A stretch of DNA of 64,000 nt. It comes from Cellulomonas terrae (GTDB taxonomy: Bacteria; Actinomycetota; Actinomycetes; Actinomycetales; Cellulomonadaceae). The notes under the pieces were generated by a model that searched no databases, was not told where the DNA came from, and was given only the letters and a program-made list of their open reading frames with translations. The DNA lies in NCBI RefSeq assembly GCF_007990265.1, contig NZ_BJWH01000003.1:281072-345071 (forward strand). The letters are read 5' to 3'. Positions 20,202-29,920 of this stretch are shown here, piece after piece; the stretch's first letter is position 1, and each line of letters begins with the position of its first letter. Both the position numbers and the translations under genes were made by a program.

Positions 20202-21809
20202 TCAGGCGCCGAGCGCGTCCAGCAGCGCGGTGGCGTCGGGGCTGCGGTCCAGCAGGTCGCCCACGTGCGCGTGCGTCCCCCGCAGCGGATCGCGCATGGG
20301 CACCCGCTGGAGCGTCGCCGCGCCGGGGACGTCGAAGACGACCGAGTCCCAGCTGGCGGCCGAGATCTCCCCGCCGTACCGCGCCACCGCCTCGCCGCGG
20401 AAGTACGCACGGGTGTCCCGGGGCGGGTGCACGACCGCGTCGGCGACGTCCTCGGCGCTCACCAGGAGCTCGACCGCACCCGCCTGGACCAGCCGGTGGT
20501 ACAGCCCGCGCTCGGGACGCACGTCGGACCACTGCAGGTCCATCGCGGCCAGGCGGGGGTGGTCCCACGCCAGCCGGTCGCGGCGCCGCATGCCCTCGAG
20601 CAGGCGGAGCTTGGCCAACCACTCGACCTCGCGCGCGCACGACGCCGGGTCCGAGCCGAGCCGGTCGAGCAGCGAGCCCCAACGGGCGAGCACGTCGGCG
20701 GTCTGCTCGTCGGGCTCGTCACCGGTGTGCGCCAGCGTCGACAGGACCGCGTCGAGGTACTCGCGCTGGACCTCGAGAGCGGTCAGGCGGCGGCCGTCCG
20801 CGAGCTCCAGCCGTGCGGTGAGGGTCACGTCGTGGCTGACCACGTGGACGGCGTGCACGGGGTCGCGCAGCGTCAGCCGGTCGATCGTCGCCAGCGCCCC
20901 GGCGGACCCGCTCTCCGCGACCGCCCGCTCGATGAGCCACAGGACCAGCGACGTCGTGCCCAGGCGCAGGTACGTCGCGACCTCCAGCATCGTCGCGTCG
21001 CCGATGATCACGTGCAGCCGGCGCCACCGGTCCGGGTCGGCGTGCGGCTCGTCGCGCGTGTTGATGATCGGGCGGCGCAGCGTGGTCTCCAGACCGATCT
21101 CCGCCTCCATGTAGTCGGCCCGCTGCGACAGCTGGAAGCCCGGCTCCTCACCGCGCTGCCCGAGACCGACCCGGCCCGCTCCGGTGAACACCTGCCGGGT
21201 CACGAAGAACGGGATCAGCCGTGCGGCCAGGTCGTGGAAGGGGACCGCCCGGTCCACCAGGTAGTTCTCGTGCATGCCGTAGGTGGCGCCCTTGCCGTCC
21301 ACGTTGTTCTTGTAGAGCGCGACGTCCGGCAGTGCGGCCGTCGACGCGAGCGCGCGGACGGACGCGAGCATCACCCGCTCGCCCGCGCGGTCCCAGCGGA
21401 CGGCGTCGAGCGGGTTGGTGACCTCCGGGGAGGAGTACTCGGGGTGCGCGTGGTCCACGTACAGACGCGCCCCGTTGGTGAGGATGACGTTGGCGGCGCC
21501 CGGGTCCTCGTACTCCTCCGTGGTCGCACGTGGCAGCGCCTGGGGTCCGTCGCCGGACGGTGCCGGCTTCTCGGGGTCGTCCGTGAGCAGCGAGGGGTGG
21601 GCCGACGCCCGCTGCAGGTGGAAGCCGCGGGCGTCGTGCAGCGGGTCCTCGTCGTCGTAGTCCCAGCGCGCCTTGGTCCGCGCGCCCTCGCGTGCCGCGG
21701 CGTGCACGGCGACGACGTGGCTGGACAGGAGCATCGGGTTCGCCAGCGGGCGTCCGGGCTGGAGGATCCCGTACTCGGTCTCGATCCCCATCACTCGGCG
21801 CACGGTCAC
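20202..21809 (-). CDS. dop: Pup deamidase/depupylase
   Basis: Dop converts the Pup C-terminal glutamine to glutamate and removes Pup from substrates. The 535-residue protein begins MTVRRVMGIETEYGI and has the catalytic Asp119 in RLYVDHAHPEYSS. A long low-complexity loop at about residues 50-100 is the Dop-loop that distinguishes it from PafA. It shares YKNNVDGKGATYG and [14 protein letters not shown] with PafA. It lies 96 bp upstream of pup and 46 bp after arc on the same strand. Confidence 0.97.
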   Translation of the reverse strand: MTVRRVMGIETEYGILQPGRPLANPMLLSSHVVAVHAAAREGARTKARWDYDDEDPLHDARGFHLQRASAHPSLLTDDPEKPAPSGDGPQALPRATTEEYEDPGAANVILTNGARLYVDHAHPEYSSPEVTNPLDAVRWDRAGERVMLASVRALASTAALPDVALYKNNVDGKGATYGMHENYLVDRAVPFHDLAARLIPFFVTRQVFTGAGRVGLGQRGEEPGFQLSQRADYMEAEIGLETTLRRPIINTRDEPHADPDRWRRLHVIIGDATMLEVATYLRLGTTSLVLWLIERAVAESGSAGALATIDRLTLRDPVHAVHVVSHDVTLTARLELADGRRLTALEVQREYLDAVLSTLAHTGDEPDEQTADVLARWGSLLDRLGSDPASCAREVEWLAKLRLLEGMRRRDRLAWDHPRLAAMDLQWSDVRPERGLYHRLVQAGAVELLVSAEDVADAVVHPPRDTRAYFRGEAVARYGGEISAASWDSVVFDVPGAATLQRVPMRDPLRGTHAHVGDLLDRSPDATALLDALGA

Positions 21810-21855
21810 GCGTCCACCCTAGGACGACGGGACCGTGCACCCGGACATCCGTCCG

Positions 21856-23490
21856 TCAGAGGTACTGCCCCGTGCTGGTGACGTTCTCGATGGTGCGCGA
21901 GCCCTCGGCGCCCTTCTTGCCCTGCACGATCGTCCGGATGAAGACGATGCGCTCACCCTTCTTGCCGGAGATGCGCGCCCAGTCGTCCGGGTTGGTCGTG
22001 TTCGGCAGGTCCTCGTTCTCGCGGAACTCGTCGACGCACGCCGTGAGCAGGTGGTCGACGCGGATGCCGCGCTGACCGCTGCCGAGGAAGTCCTTGATCG
22101 CCGACTTCTTCGCCCGGTCGACGACGTTCTGGATCATCGCGCCCGAGTTGAAGTCCTTGAAGTAGAGGACCTCCTTGTCGCCGCTCGCGTAGGTGACCTC
22201 GAGGAACCGGTTCTCGTCGCTCTCGGTGTACATCCGCTCGACGACCCTCGTGATCAACGCCTCGACCGCCGCCGAGGCGGACCCGCCGTGCTCCGCGATG
22301 TCGTCCGGGTGGATCGGCAGCGTCGGCACCAGGTACTTGCCGAAGATCTCCCGGGCACCCTCGGCGTCCGGACGCTCGATTTTGATCTTCACGTCGAGGC
22401 GGCCAGGCCGCAGGATCGCCGGGTCGATCATGTCCTCGCGGTTCGAGGCACCGATGACGATGACGTTCTCGAGCCGCTCGACGCCGTCGATCTCGCTGAG
22501 CAGCTGCGGCACGATCGTGGTCTCGACGTCGCTGGAGACGCCGGTGCCACGGGTGCGGAACAGCGACTCCATCTCGTCGAAGAACACGACGACCGGGTGG
22601 CCCTGCGACGCCTTCTCGCGGGCGCGGGCGAAGATCAGCCGGATGTGCCGCTCGGTCTCGCCGACGTACTTGTTCAGCAGCTCCGGACCCTTGACGTTGA
22701 GGAAGAAGCTGCGCGTGTCCGCCACGTCCTCGCCCTTGGCGGCCGCGGCCGTGGCGGCCAGGGAGTGGGCGACGGCCTTCGCGATGAGCGTCTTGCCGCA
22801 GCCCGGCGGGCCGTACAGGAGCACGCCCTTCGGCGGCTTGAGCCCGTGCTCGCGGAACAGCTCGGGGTGCAGGAACGGCAGCTCGACGGCGTCGCGGATC
22901 GCCTCGATCTGCGGTCCGAGCCCGCCGATGTCCTCGTAGTCGATGTCCGGCACCTCTTCGAGCACCAGCTCCTCGACCTCGGCGCGCGGGATGACCTCGA
23001 ACACGAAGCCGCTGCGCGAGTCGATGGTCAGCGCGTCGCCGATCCGCACGTGCGCGTCGCGGACCTGACCGGCGAAGCGCACGACGCGCTCCTCGTCGCC
23101 ACGGCCCACCACGAGCGCACGGTCCGTGCCGAGCAGCTCCTTGACGGTGACCAGCTCGCCGACCTCTTCGTACCCGCCCGCCTCGACCACGGTCAGGGCC
23201 TCGTTGAGCATGACCTCCTGGCCGGGCTGGAGGCGCGAGACGTCGAGCGACGGGCTCGCACCCACGTGCATCTTGCGACCCGACGAGACGATGTCCACGG
23301 TGCCGTCGGGGCGGGATCCGAGGAACGTCGCGTAGGTGCCCGGCGGCTTGGCCAGGTCGTCGACCTGGCGCTTGAGGTCCACGATCTGCTCCCGCGCCGC
23401 CACGAGGGCGTCGCTGAGCCGCTCGTTCTTGGCAGCGAGGATGGTCAGCTCTCGGTGCAGGTCCCGTCCAGGGGCTGCCGAATCCGTCAT
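21856..23490 (-). CDS. arc: Proteasome-associated AAA+ ATPase
   Basis: Called Arc, or Mpa in mycobacteria, this hexameric ATPase recognises Pup and feeds substrates into the 20S core. The 544-residue protein has an N-terminal coiled coil (about residues 8-48), tandem OB folds, Walker A GPPGCGKT at 227-234 and Walker B with Asp305-Glu306 in VVFFDEMES. The last residues GQYL are the tail that docks in the alpha ring and opens its gate. It heads the arc-dop-pup-prcB-prcA-pafA gene run. Confidence 0.97.
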   Translation of the reverse strand: MTDSAAPGRDLHRELTILAAKNERLSDALVAAREQIVDLKRQVDDLAKPPGTYATFLGSRPDGTVDIVSSGRKMHVGASPSLDVSRLQPGQEVMLNEALTVVEAGGYEEVGELVTVKELLGTDRALVVGRGDEERVVRFAGQVRDAHVRIGDALTIDSRSGFVFEVIPRAEVEELVLEEVPDIDYEDIGGLGPQIEAIRDAVELPFLHPELFREHGLKPPKGVLLYGPPGCGKTLIAKAVAHSLAATAAAAKGEDVADTRSFFLNVKGPELLNKYVGETERHIRLIFARAREKASQGHPVVVFFDEMESLFRTRGTGVSSDVETTIVPQLLSEIDGVERLENVIVIGASNREDMIDPAILRPGRLDVKIKIERPDAEGAREIFGKYLVPTLPIHPDDIAEHGGSASAAVEALITRVVERMYTESDENRFLEVTYASGDKEVLYFKDFNSGAMIQNVVDRAKKSAIKDFLGSGQRGIRVDHLLTACVDEFRENEDLPNTTNPDDWARISGKKGERIVFIRTIVQGKKGAEGSRTIENVTSTGQYL

Positions 23491-23642
23491 CTCGTCGGCC
23501 TCCGTTCCGCGTCGCGCGTGGTCGTCACTCCGTCCCCACCGTGCACGGCTCTGTGCCTGCTGGTCCGACGACCCTAACCACCAGTGTCAACACACGGGGG
23601 CCGACGCGCGCGGAGCGTTCTCGACCAGCGGACACGCCTTCG

Positions 23643-24665
23643 TCAGGCGGGGCCGGTGGTCTCCGGCGCCTGGCCGACGTCGCGACGCGCCCGGCGCAGC
23701 TTCTTGTCCGAGACGAGCCGCTCGCCCATGGCCTCGGGCGACCACAGCTCGGCGTCGTCCACCGCGGGCGCACCGTCGGGTGCGACGGGGTAGGCACCCT
23801 TGGCGGGCCGACGACGACGCTGCGGCGCCTCGACTCCGTCGGCGAGGCGGCGCGTCGTGAGCAGGAAGCCGGTGTGCCCGATCATGCGGTGCTGCGGCCG
23901 GACGGCGAGCCCTTCGAGGTGCCAGCCGCGCACCATCGACTCCCACGCCTCGGGCTCGGTGTAGCGGCCGTCGGTGCGGATGTCCTCGGCGAGCCGGGAC
24001 AGCTGGGTGGTCGTCGCGACGTAGGAGATGAACACCCCGCCGGGCGCGAGGGCCTCGGCGACGGCGTCGAGGTTCTCCCAGGGCGCGAGCATGTCGAGCA
24101 CGACGCGGTCGACGCTGCCGGGCTCCGCCACGGTCGGCAGGACGTCCGAGAGGTCGCCGACGGACAGCTGCCACGCGGGGTGCGGCCCGCCGAAGAACCC
24201 CTCGACGTTGCCGCGGGCGATCGCCGCGAAGTCCTCGCGCCGCTCGATGGAGTGCAGGGACCCTCCGTCGCCGACGGCCCGCAGCAGGGACATGGTCAGC
24301 GCACCGGACCCGACACCCGCCTCGATCACGCGCGCGCCCGGGTAGATGTCCGCCATCGCGACGATCTGGCCGGAGTCCTTGGGGTAGACGACGGCGGCGC
24401 CGCGCGGCATGGACAGGACGTAGTCGGCGAGCAGCGGGCGCACCGCGAGGTACTCGATGCCGGCCGTGTTCCGGACGACGGAGCCCTCGGGCGAGCCCAG
24501 CAGCTGGTCGTGGTCGAGGTAGCCGCGGTGCGTGTGGAACGAGGCGCCCTCGGCGAGCGTGATCGTGTGCAGCCGGCCGCGCGGGTCGGTGAGCTGCACG
24601 CGGTCGCCCGCACGGAAGAGGCCGCGACGCTGCGCGGCCCCGGTGGACGTCTGGTCGGGGTTCAC
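23643..24665 (-). CDS. trmI: tRNA (adenine-58-N1)-methyltransferase
   Basis: TrmI makes m1A58 in the T-loop of tRNAs, using S-adenosylmethionine. The 340-residue protein has an N-terminal beta domain and a Rossmann methyltransferase fold with IEAGVGSGALTMSLLRAVG as the cofactor motif and VVLDMLAPWEN as motif IV. The C-terminal 60 residues are basic and may contact tRNA. The GTG at 24665 (VNPDQTS) is chosen because family members begin near there. A TrmI gene next to the proteasome locus matches M. tuberculosis Rv2118c. Confidence 0.93.
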   Translation of the reverse strand: MNPDQTSTGAAQRRGLFRAGDRVQLTDPRGRLHTITLAEGASFHTHRGYLDHDQLLGSPEGSVVRNTAGIEYLAVRPLLADYVLSMPRGAAVVYPKDSGQIVAMADIYPGARVIEAGVGSGALTMSLLRAVGDGGSLHSIERREDFAAIARGNVEGFFGGPHPAWQLSVGDLSDVLPTVAEPGSVDRVVLDMLAPWENLDAVAEALAPGGVFISYVATTTQLSRLAEDIRTDGRYTEPEAWESMVRGWHLEGLAVRPQHRMIGHTGFLLTTRRLADGVEAPQRRRRPAKGAYPVAPDGAPAVDDAELWSPEAMGERLVSDKKLRRARRDVGQAPETTGPA

Positions 24666-24676
24666 GGTGCCCGAGT

Positions 24677-25810
24677 CTAGGAGCGGATGGCGGCGACGAC
24701 GTCCATCGCGCGGATCAGGCCGACCACGCGACCGTCCACGACCGCGACGACGACGGGCGAGTGCTCGGTGGCTCGGCCGACGGCCGCGACGAGCTCCTGG
24801 CCGGTGAGCAGCCCGTCGACCACCGCACCACCGGGCAGGGGTACGGCGACGGCGGTCACCGGGGTGGTCCCGGCGACGGCAGCGGGGACCGAGGCCGCAG
24901 CGGCGCGGTCGACGTACGCCGCAGGACGACCGTCGGGAGACAGGATGACGACCTCCTCGGCTCCGGCCGCGGCGGCGAGCGCCCCGGCGTGCGCGAGCGA
25001 CTCGGTGTGCCCCACCCCGGTGGCCCGACGGCCGACGGAGGCCACCGTGAGGAGCCCGACAGCCTTCTGCGTGCGGCCGCCGCGCACCGCCGCGGACGCG
25101 CCGGACCACAGGAACGCCCCGATGAGGGCGGCCCACACGACGTCGTAGATCTCGGGCTGACGGCCCTGCACCAGCGGCAGCAGCAGCGCCCACGCGAACA
25201 CGCCGACGGCGACCACGCGTCCCACCCAGCCGGCGGCCACGGTGCCCGTGTGCCGGTTCTTGGTGGCCGCCCAGACGGCGGCCTCCAGCAGGAACCCGCC
25301 GTCGAGGGGCAGGCCCGGGATCAGGTTGAACAGCCCGACGAAGGCGTTGGTCAGGCAGCCCGACCAGACGAGCAGCCCGACCAGGCTGTTCGTCTCGACA
25401 CCCTGCGCGACGGCCAGGAACCCGGCCGCGAGCACGAGGTTGGCGACGGGGCCGACGACGGCGATCAGCGCGCTGCTGGCCGGTGTCGGCGTCGCGCCGC
25501 CGAACGCCGTGTGCCCGCCCCACAGGGTCAGCACGAACTCGCGCGGCTGCTGCCCCCGGGCGCGCGCCATCAGGCCGTGCGCGAGCTCGTGCACCAGCAC
25601 CGAGGCGAAGAGGAGGACCACGAAGGCCAGCGCGACGACGTAGACCAGCGCGCCGAGGTGGTCGGCGCGGGCGCGCACGGTCGGGGCGAAGATCAGGGTG
25701 AGGACCACCGCGGCGATGAGCCAGCTCGGGGCCAGGATGATCGGGGCGCCGACCGCTCGGCCGATCACCCAGCCGGAGGATCGTCGTGCGGGGGGTCGGG
25801 AGGCGCTCAC
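24677..25810 (-). CDS. Site-2 protease family metalloprotease with CBS domains
   Basis: A 377-residue M50 intramembrane protease with about six transmembrane segments. The zinc site is HELAH (residues 74-78), with the third ligand Asp170 in NLIPGLPLDGG. The cytoplasmic C-terminal part (about 260-377) has paired CBS-like repeats that may sense nucleotides. Such proteins cleave membrane-bound regulators, but no anti-sigma target is encoded in the window. It lies 11 bp upstream of trmI and is divergent from the nuclease gene at 25871. Confidence 0.93.
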   Translation of the reverse strand: MSASRPPARRSSGWVIGRAVGAPIILAPSWLIAAVVLTLIFAPTVRARADHLGALVYVVALAFVVLLFASVLVHELAHGLMARARGQQPREFVLTLWGGHTAFGGATPTPASSALIAVVGPVANLVLAAGFLAVAQGVETNSLVGLLVWSGCLTNAFVGLFNLIPGLPLDGGFLLEAAVWAATKNRHTGTVAAGWVGRVVAVGVFAWALLLPLVQGRQPEIYDVVWAALIGAFLWSGASAAVRGGRTQKAVGLLTVASVGRRATGVGHTESLAHAGALAAAAGAEEVVILSPDGRPAAYVDRAAAASVPAAVAGTTPVTAVAVPLPGGAVVDGLLTGQELVAAVGRATEHSPVVVAVVDGRVVGLIRAMDVVAAIRS

Positions 25811-25870
25811 CGCTCAAGAGTAGGTGGGTCGCTGGCCGGTCGTGTCGGTGCCCGCGCCTACTCTCGAGTC

Positions 25871-26815
25871 GTGACAGTGCAGCACCTCGACCAGGACATC
25901 CCCGACCTCCCGTCGGCGACGCTCGCCGACGACGCGGTGGAGGAGGCGGTCGAGGTCGCGGTCGAGGCCGCCGCCGAGGTGCGGCCCCCGTCGCGGCCCG
26001 GGCTGTCCCCGTCCCGAGCGAACGACTTCCTGCAGTGCCCGCAGCTGTTCCGCTTCCGGGTGATCGACCGGCTCCCCGAGCCGCCGAGCTCGGCCGCCGC
26101 GCGCGGGACGCTCGTGCACGCGGTGCTCGAGCACCTCTTCGACCTGCCGGCCCCCGAACGGACGCTCGCGGCGGCGCACGCGCTGCTGCCCGAGCAGTGG
26201 GCCACGCTCCTCGAGCGCTCCCCCGCGATCGGCGAGCTGTTCGCGGACCCGGCCGAGCTCGCCGAGTGGCTGACCAGCGCGGAGGCACTGCTCGCGACGT
26301 ACTTCACGCTCGAGGACCCGACGCGCATCCAGCCGCGGGAACGCGAGCTGCTGGTGTCCACGGAGCTCGACGAGGACGGCCCCCAGCTGCGCGGCATCAT
26401 CGACCGCGTCGACGTCGCGCCCAACGGGTGGGTCCGGGTCGTCGACTACAAGACCGGCCGCTCGCCGCGGGCCGGGTTCGAGAGCTCCGCGCTGTTCCAG
26501 ATGCGGTTCTACGCGTACGTGATCTGGCGCACCCGCGGCGTGCTGCCCAAGCGCCTGCAGCTCGAGTACCTCGGCGACGGCGTGATCCTCACCCACGAGC
26601 CGACCGAGGCGGAGATGGCGACCGTCGAGGCGCGGGTGCGCTCCATCTGGGGCGGCATCGAGGACGCGGCGCGGTCCGGCGACTGGCGGCCGCGCACGTC
26701 GAAGCTGTGCGACTGGTGCTCGTTCAAGGCCCTGTGCCCGGCGTTCGGCGGCACACCCCCCGAGATCCCCGAGGGCGCCGTCGAGCGGTCGATCGGCGTC
26801 GTGCCTGCCGCCTGA
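25871..26815 (+). CDS. RecB/AddB-like PD-(D/E)XK nuclease with Fe-S cysteines
   Basis: A 314-residue stand-alone nuclease domain with no helicase. The active-site motifs are GIIDRVD (Asp178) and VVDYKTG (Asp192, Lys194). Four cysteines, Cys56 then C280-x2-C283-x5-C289, match the 4Fe-4S arrangement of AddB and Cas4. The GTG at 25871 is the first start after the divergent M50 gene. Orthologues such as M. tuberculosis Rv2119 sit beside trmI near the proteasome genes. The role is unproven; there is no CRISPR array here, so a Cas4 job is unlikely. Confidence 0.9.
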   Translation: MTVQHLDQDIPDLPSATLADDAVEEAVEVAVEAAAEVRPPSRPGLSPSRANDFLQCPQLFRFRVIDRLPEPPSSAAARGTLVHAVLEHLFDLPAPERTLAAAHALLPEQWATLLERSPAIGELFADPAELAEWLTSAEALLATYFTLEDPTRIQPRERELLVSTELDEDGPQLRGIIDRVDVAPNGWVRVVDYKTGRSPRAGFESSALFQMRFYAYVIWRTRGVLPKRLQLEYLGDGVILTHEPTEAEMATVEARVRSIWGGIEDAARSGDWRPRTSKLCDWCSFKALCPAFGGTPPEIPEGAVERSIGVVPAA

Positions 26816-26822
26816 GCCGTCC

Positions 26823-27515
26823 TCAGCTCGCGCGGCGCAGGTCGAGCACCTCACCGCGCACGACCCGACCGAGCGCGGTCAGCGTGAGGTCGTGCAGGGC
26901 CGCGACCCGGCTGAGGCCCGGCTGCGGGGCGACCGGCTGCATGACCTCGATCGCGACCGTGCGCGCACCCGAGGCCAAGGCGGACGCGATCCCGGCGCGC
27001 GAGTCCTCGACGGCGACGCAGTCGGCGATGTCCACCCCGAGCAGCCGCGCCGCGGTCAGGTAGGGCTCGGGATCCGGCTTGGCCCGGGCGACCTCGTCAC
27101 CGCTCACGACGACGTCGAACCGACCGGCTGCGGCTGCGAACGGCTCCGCGAGCATGCGGAACGACGAGGTGACCAGGGCCATCGGCACGCCGGCCTCGTG
27201 CAGGGTGGCGAGCACCTGCTCGGCCCCCGGCTGCCACGGGATCCCTGCGGCGACGCCCTCGGCCACCCGGACGTTGAGGAAGTCGACGATGTCCTCCAGC
27301 GGCAGGTCCACGCCACGCTCCTGGAGCGCGCCGGCCGACACCATCATCGGGTTACCGACCAGCGACAGCCCGTCCTGGTGCGTCCACACCCCACCGTGCG
27401 CCTCGACGAGCTCCGTCTCGGCCCCGATCCAGTAGGGCTCCGTGTCGATGAGGGTGCCGTCCATGTCCCACAGCACGGCAGCGGGCAGGGCGAGGTCGGG
27501 AGAGGTGCTGGGCAT
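26823..27515 (-). CDS. HAD-family hydrolase (beta-phosphoglucomutase-like)
   Basis: The 230-residue protein has all four HAD motifs: LWDMDGTLIDTE near the N-terminus, the Ser/Thr motif in ALVTSS, the lysine in RAKPDPEPYL and AVEDSRAG. A helical cap lies between the first two, as in subfamily IA. It probably hydrolyses a small phosphate ester; the substrate is not clear. The ATG at 27515 gives the expected eight residues before the first motif. It converges on the RecB-like nuclease gene with a 7-bp gap. Confidence 0.92.
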   Translation of the reverse strand: MPSTSPDLALPAAVLWDMDGTLIDTEPYWIGAETELVEAHGGVWTHQDGLSLVGNPMMVSAGALQERGVDLPLEDIVDFLNVRVAEGVAAGIPWQPGAEQVLATLHEAGVPMALVTSSFRMLAEPFAAAAGRFDVVVSGDEVARAKPDPEPYLTAARLLGVDIADCVAVEDSRAGIASALASGARTVAIEVMQPVAPQPGLSRVAALHDLTLTALGRVVRGEVLDLRRAS

Positions 27516-27630
27516 CGGTCCATCGTACGAGGCGACGGCGGCGCGCCAGGTCGCCGGTCGCGTCCGCACGGCGACGCGCGCAACCGGCCCCGTTGCCGGT
27601 CGGCGCGAGCGCGCGCCTTACGCTGGGCCG

Positions 27631-28488
27631 ATGAGCGAGACCTCCTCGGCCGACCTCCCCGTCCGCGAGACCGTGCTGCTCGCGGCGTTCGAAGGCTGGA
27701 ACGACGCGGGGTCCGCGGCCACCCAGGCGCTGGAGCACCTGCACGAGGTGTGGGACGCCGAGCAGGTGGACGAGCTGGACCCGGAGGAGTACCACGACTT
27801 CCAGGTCAACCGACCGGTGGTCGGTCCCGGTCCCGACGGCCATCGCGAGATCACGTGGCCCACGACCGCGGTCGCCGTCGCGACCGCACCGGCGAGCGGT
27901 CGGCGCGTGGTCCTCGTGCACGGCATCGAGCCGTCCATGCGCTGGCGCCGGTACTGCACCGAGCTGCTGGACATCGCCGCAGGGCTCGGCGTCGACACGG
28001 TCGTCACCGTCGGTGCGCTGCTGGCGGACGTCCCCCACACGCGCCCGATCCCCGTGAACACCACCAGCGAGGACGCGGGGGTGCGCGACCTCCTCCGGCT
28101 CGAGCCCAACACGTACGAGGGACCGACGGGCATCGTCGGGGTGCTCCAGCACGAGGCCGCGGCCCGGGGTATGCGGGCGATGTCCCTGTGGGCGGCCGTC
28201 CCGCACTACGTCGCGCACCCGCCGTCGCCCAAGGCCACGCTGGCGATCCTGCACCGGATCGAGCAGCTGCTCGGCGAGCCGGTGCCGCTGGGCGAGCTGC
28301 CCGACGACTCGGCCGCGTGGCAGCACGGGGTCGACGAGCTGGCCGCCGAGGACGCCGAGATCGGCGAGTACGTGCACCAGCTGGAGGAGGCGAAGGACAC
28401 CGCCGACCTCCCGGAGGCGAGCGGCGAGGCGATCGCCCAGGAGTTCGAGCGCTACCTGCGTCGCCGCGACAAGGGCACCGGCGGCTGA
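27631..28488 (+). CDS. PAC2-family protein
   Basis: The 285-residue protein matches the PAC2 fold, named after a eukaryotic proteasome assembly chaperone and common in archaea and actinobacteria. Conserved points include AAFEGWNDAG near the N-terminus, HGIEPSMRW, and VGALLADVPHTRP. The C-terminal 50 residues are helical and charged. The location near the proteasome locus is suggestive, but bacterial PAC2 proteins have no proven role in proteasome assembly. M. tuberculosis Rv2125 is a similar neighbour. Confidence 0.9.
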   Translation: MSETSSADLPVRETVLLAAFEGWNDAGSAATQALEHLHEVWDAEQVDELDPEEYHDFQVNRPVVGPGPDGHREITWPTTAVAVATAPASGRRVVLVHGIEPSMRWRRYCTELLDIAAGLGVDTVVTVGALLADVPHTRPIPVNTTSEDAGVRDLLRLEPNTYEGPTGIVGVLQHEAAARGMRAMSLWAAVPHYVAHPPSPKATLAILHRIEQLLGEPVPLGELPDDSAAWQHGVDELAAEDAEIGEYVHQLEEAKDTADLPEASGEAIAQEFERYLRRRDKGTGG

Positions 28489-28499
28489 CGAGCGGCCCC

Positions 28500-28545
28500 G
28501 ACGTCCGCACTCCGCCGGGTCCCACCCCGCACGAGCGCGGACGTC
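28500..28545. repeat. Inverted repeat A of the GACGTCCGC hairpin pair
   Basis: GACGTCCGC (28500-28508) and GCGGACGTC (28537-28545) form a perfect 9-bp stem around a 28-base loop, starting 12 bases after the PAC2 stop. Both arms belong to an 18-bp motif, roughly GACGTCCGCACTCGTGCG, that occurs four times in alternate orientation before the end of mshC. It may act as a terminator, although there is no T-run. Confidence 0.6.
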
Positions 28546-28563
28546 AGCGGCACCGGGGCGCGG

Positions 28564-28607
28564 ACGTCCGCACTCGTGCACGCTCGGGCCCGCACGGGTG
28601 CGGACGT
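28564..28607. terminator. Long hairpin B between PAC2 and mshC, likely bidirectional terminator
   Basis: ACGTCCGCACTCGTGC (28564-28579) and GCACGGGTGCGGACGT (28592-28607) form a 16-bp stem with a single G-T mismatch and a 12-base loop. It lies between the convergent PAC2 and mshC genes, ending 11 bases before the mshC stop. Its symmetry suits termination from both sides. The sequence repeats the motif of inverted repeat A, so it may also be a dispersed palindromic repeat. Confidence 0.6.
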
Positions 28608-28617
28608 TGCGTGGGAG

Positions 28618-29880
28618 TCAGAGGCGGATGCCCAGGAGGGCGTCGAGGGTGCGGCCGATGACGCCGGGGGCGCCCTCCACCGGGACCTCGGTGCCTGCCA
28701 GCGACAGGTCCGACCACGCGTCGATCGCGGCGAGGGCCGCCGGGGTGTCCAGGTCGTCGGCCAGCGCCGCCCGCACGGCTGCGAGGGTGGCGTCCGCGTC
28801 CGGACCGCCGTTGCCGGAGACGGCGGCGCGCCAGTGCTCCAGGCGCTCCTGCGCGGCGTGCAGGCCCTCGTCGGTCCAGTCCCAGTCGTCGCGGTAGCGG
28901 TGCGCCAGGATGGCCAGCCGCACGGCCATCGGATCCACACCCTGCTCACGCAGGCGCGAGACGAGCACGAGGTTGCCCAGGGACTTGCTCATCTTGTGCC
29001 CGTCGAGCCCGACCATCCCGGTGTGCAGGTGGACCCGCGCGCCGCGGCCCTCGTCGAGCAGCCGGGCGTGCGACGTGCTCATCTCGTGGTGCGGGAACTG
29101 CAGGTCCGATCCGCCGCCCTCGACGTCGAAGGGCAGCCCGAGGGCGTCCCGGGCGATGACCGCGCACTCGATGTGCCAGCCGGGGCGGCCGCGGCCGAGC
29201 GAGCCACCGTCCCAGGCAGGCTCGCCGGCCCGCTCGCGGCGCCACAGCAGGGGGTCGAGGGGTGCCCGCTTGCCGGCGCGCTCGGGGTCTCCCCCGCGCT
29301 CCGCCGAGAGCGTGCGCATGGTGTCGTCGTCGAGGCCCGCGACCGCGCCGAAGTCGATGTCGGCCGTCAGGTCGGCGTAGACGTCGCCGAGGTCGTCGCC
29401 GTCGTCGAGCGCGTCGGGCGACGGCACGCGGTACGCGGCGCCGGCGGCGAGCAGCACCTCGACAGCCTCGACGACTGCGGGGATGACCTCGACGACGCCG
29501 GAGTAGACGTCGGGCGGGATGACGGCCAGCGCGGTCATGTCCTCGGCGTAGAGCTGGGTCTGCTCGGCGGCGAGGTCGCGCCAGTCGATCCCGAGTGCCG
29601 CCGCTCGCTCCAGCAGGGGGTCGTCGACGTCGGTGACGTTCGACGCGTACCGGACCGTGTGGCCCGCGTCGCGCCACGCCCGCCCGAGGATGTCGAACGC
29701 GACGTACGTCGCGGCGTGGCCCAGGTGGGTGGCGTCGTACGGCGTGATCCCGCAGACGTAGAGCGTGGCGTGGGGACCCGCTGCCGCGACGACCAGCTCG
29801 CCGGTCGAGGAGTCCCGCACCTGGACCGTCAGGCCCCGTCCGGGGAGCTGCGGGATGTACGGGGGTGGCCAGGTGAGCAC
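28618..29880 (-). CDS. mshC: Cysteine:GlcN-Ins ligase, mycothiol synthesis
   Basis: MshC joins cysteine to glucosaminyl-inositol with ATP, the third enzymatic step of mycothiol synthesis. The 420-residue protein resembles cysteinyl-tRNA synthetase but lacks its anticodon domain. It has the HIGH-like THLGHAA, the zinc cysteine in [24 protein letters not shown] and the KMSKS loop in [10 protein letters not shown]. The GTG at 29880 ([10 protein letters not shown]) agrees with the family start. Divergent corA begins 40 bp away. Presence of mshC implies a mycothiol-using actinobacterium. Confidence 0.95.
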   Translation of the reverse strand: MLTWPPPYIPQLPGRGLTVQVRDSSTGELVVAAAGPHATLYVCGITPYDATHLGHAATYVAFDILGRAWRDAGHTVRYASNVTDVDDPLLERAAALGIDWRDLAAEQTQLYAEDMTALAVIPPDVYSGVVEVIPAVVEAVEVLLAAGAAYRVPSPDALDDGDDLGDVYADLTADIDFGAVAGLDDDTMRTLSAERGGDPERAGKRAPLDPLLWRRERAGEPAWDGGSLGRGRPGWHIECAVIARDALGLPFDVEGGGSDLQFPHHEMSTSHARLLDEGRGARVHLHTGMVGLDGHKMSKSLGNLVLVSRLREQGVDPMAVRLAILAHRYRDDWDWTDEGLHAAQERLEHWRAAVSGNGGPDADATLAAVRAALADDLDTPAALAAIDAWSDLSLAGTEVPVEGAPGVIGRTLDALLGIRL

Positions 29881-29920
29881 GCCGGAAGCCTAACCGCGCC
29901 ACGAGGTCCACAATGCCCAG

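Noticed and set aside
23571..23590. TTGACA and TAGGGT hexamers upstream of arc
   Set aside because: They are only 8 bp apart, too close to form one promoter. Each may be part of a different weak promoter, but I cannot support either.
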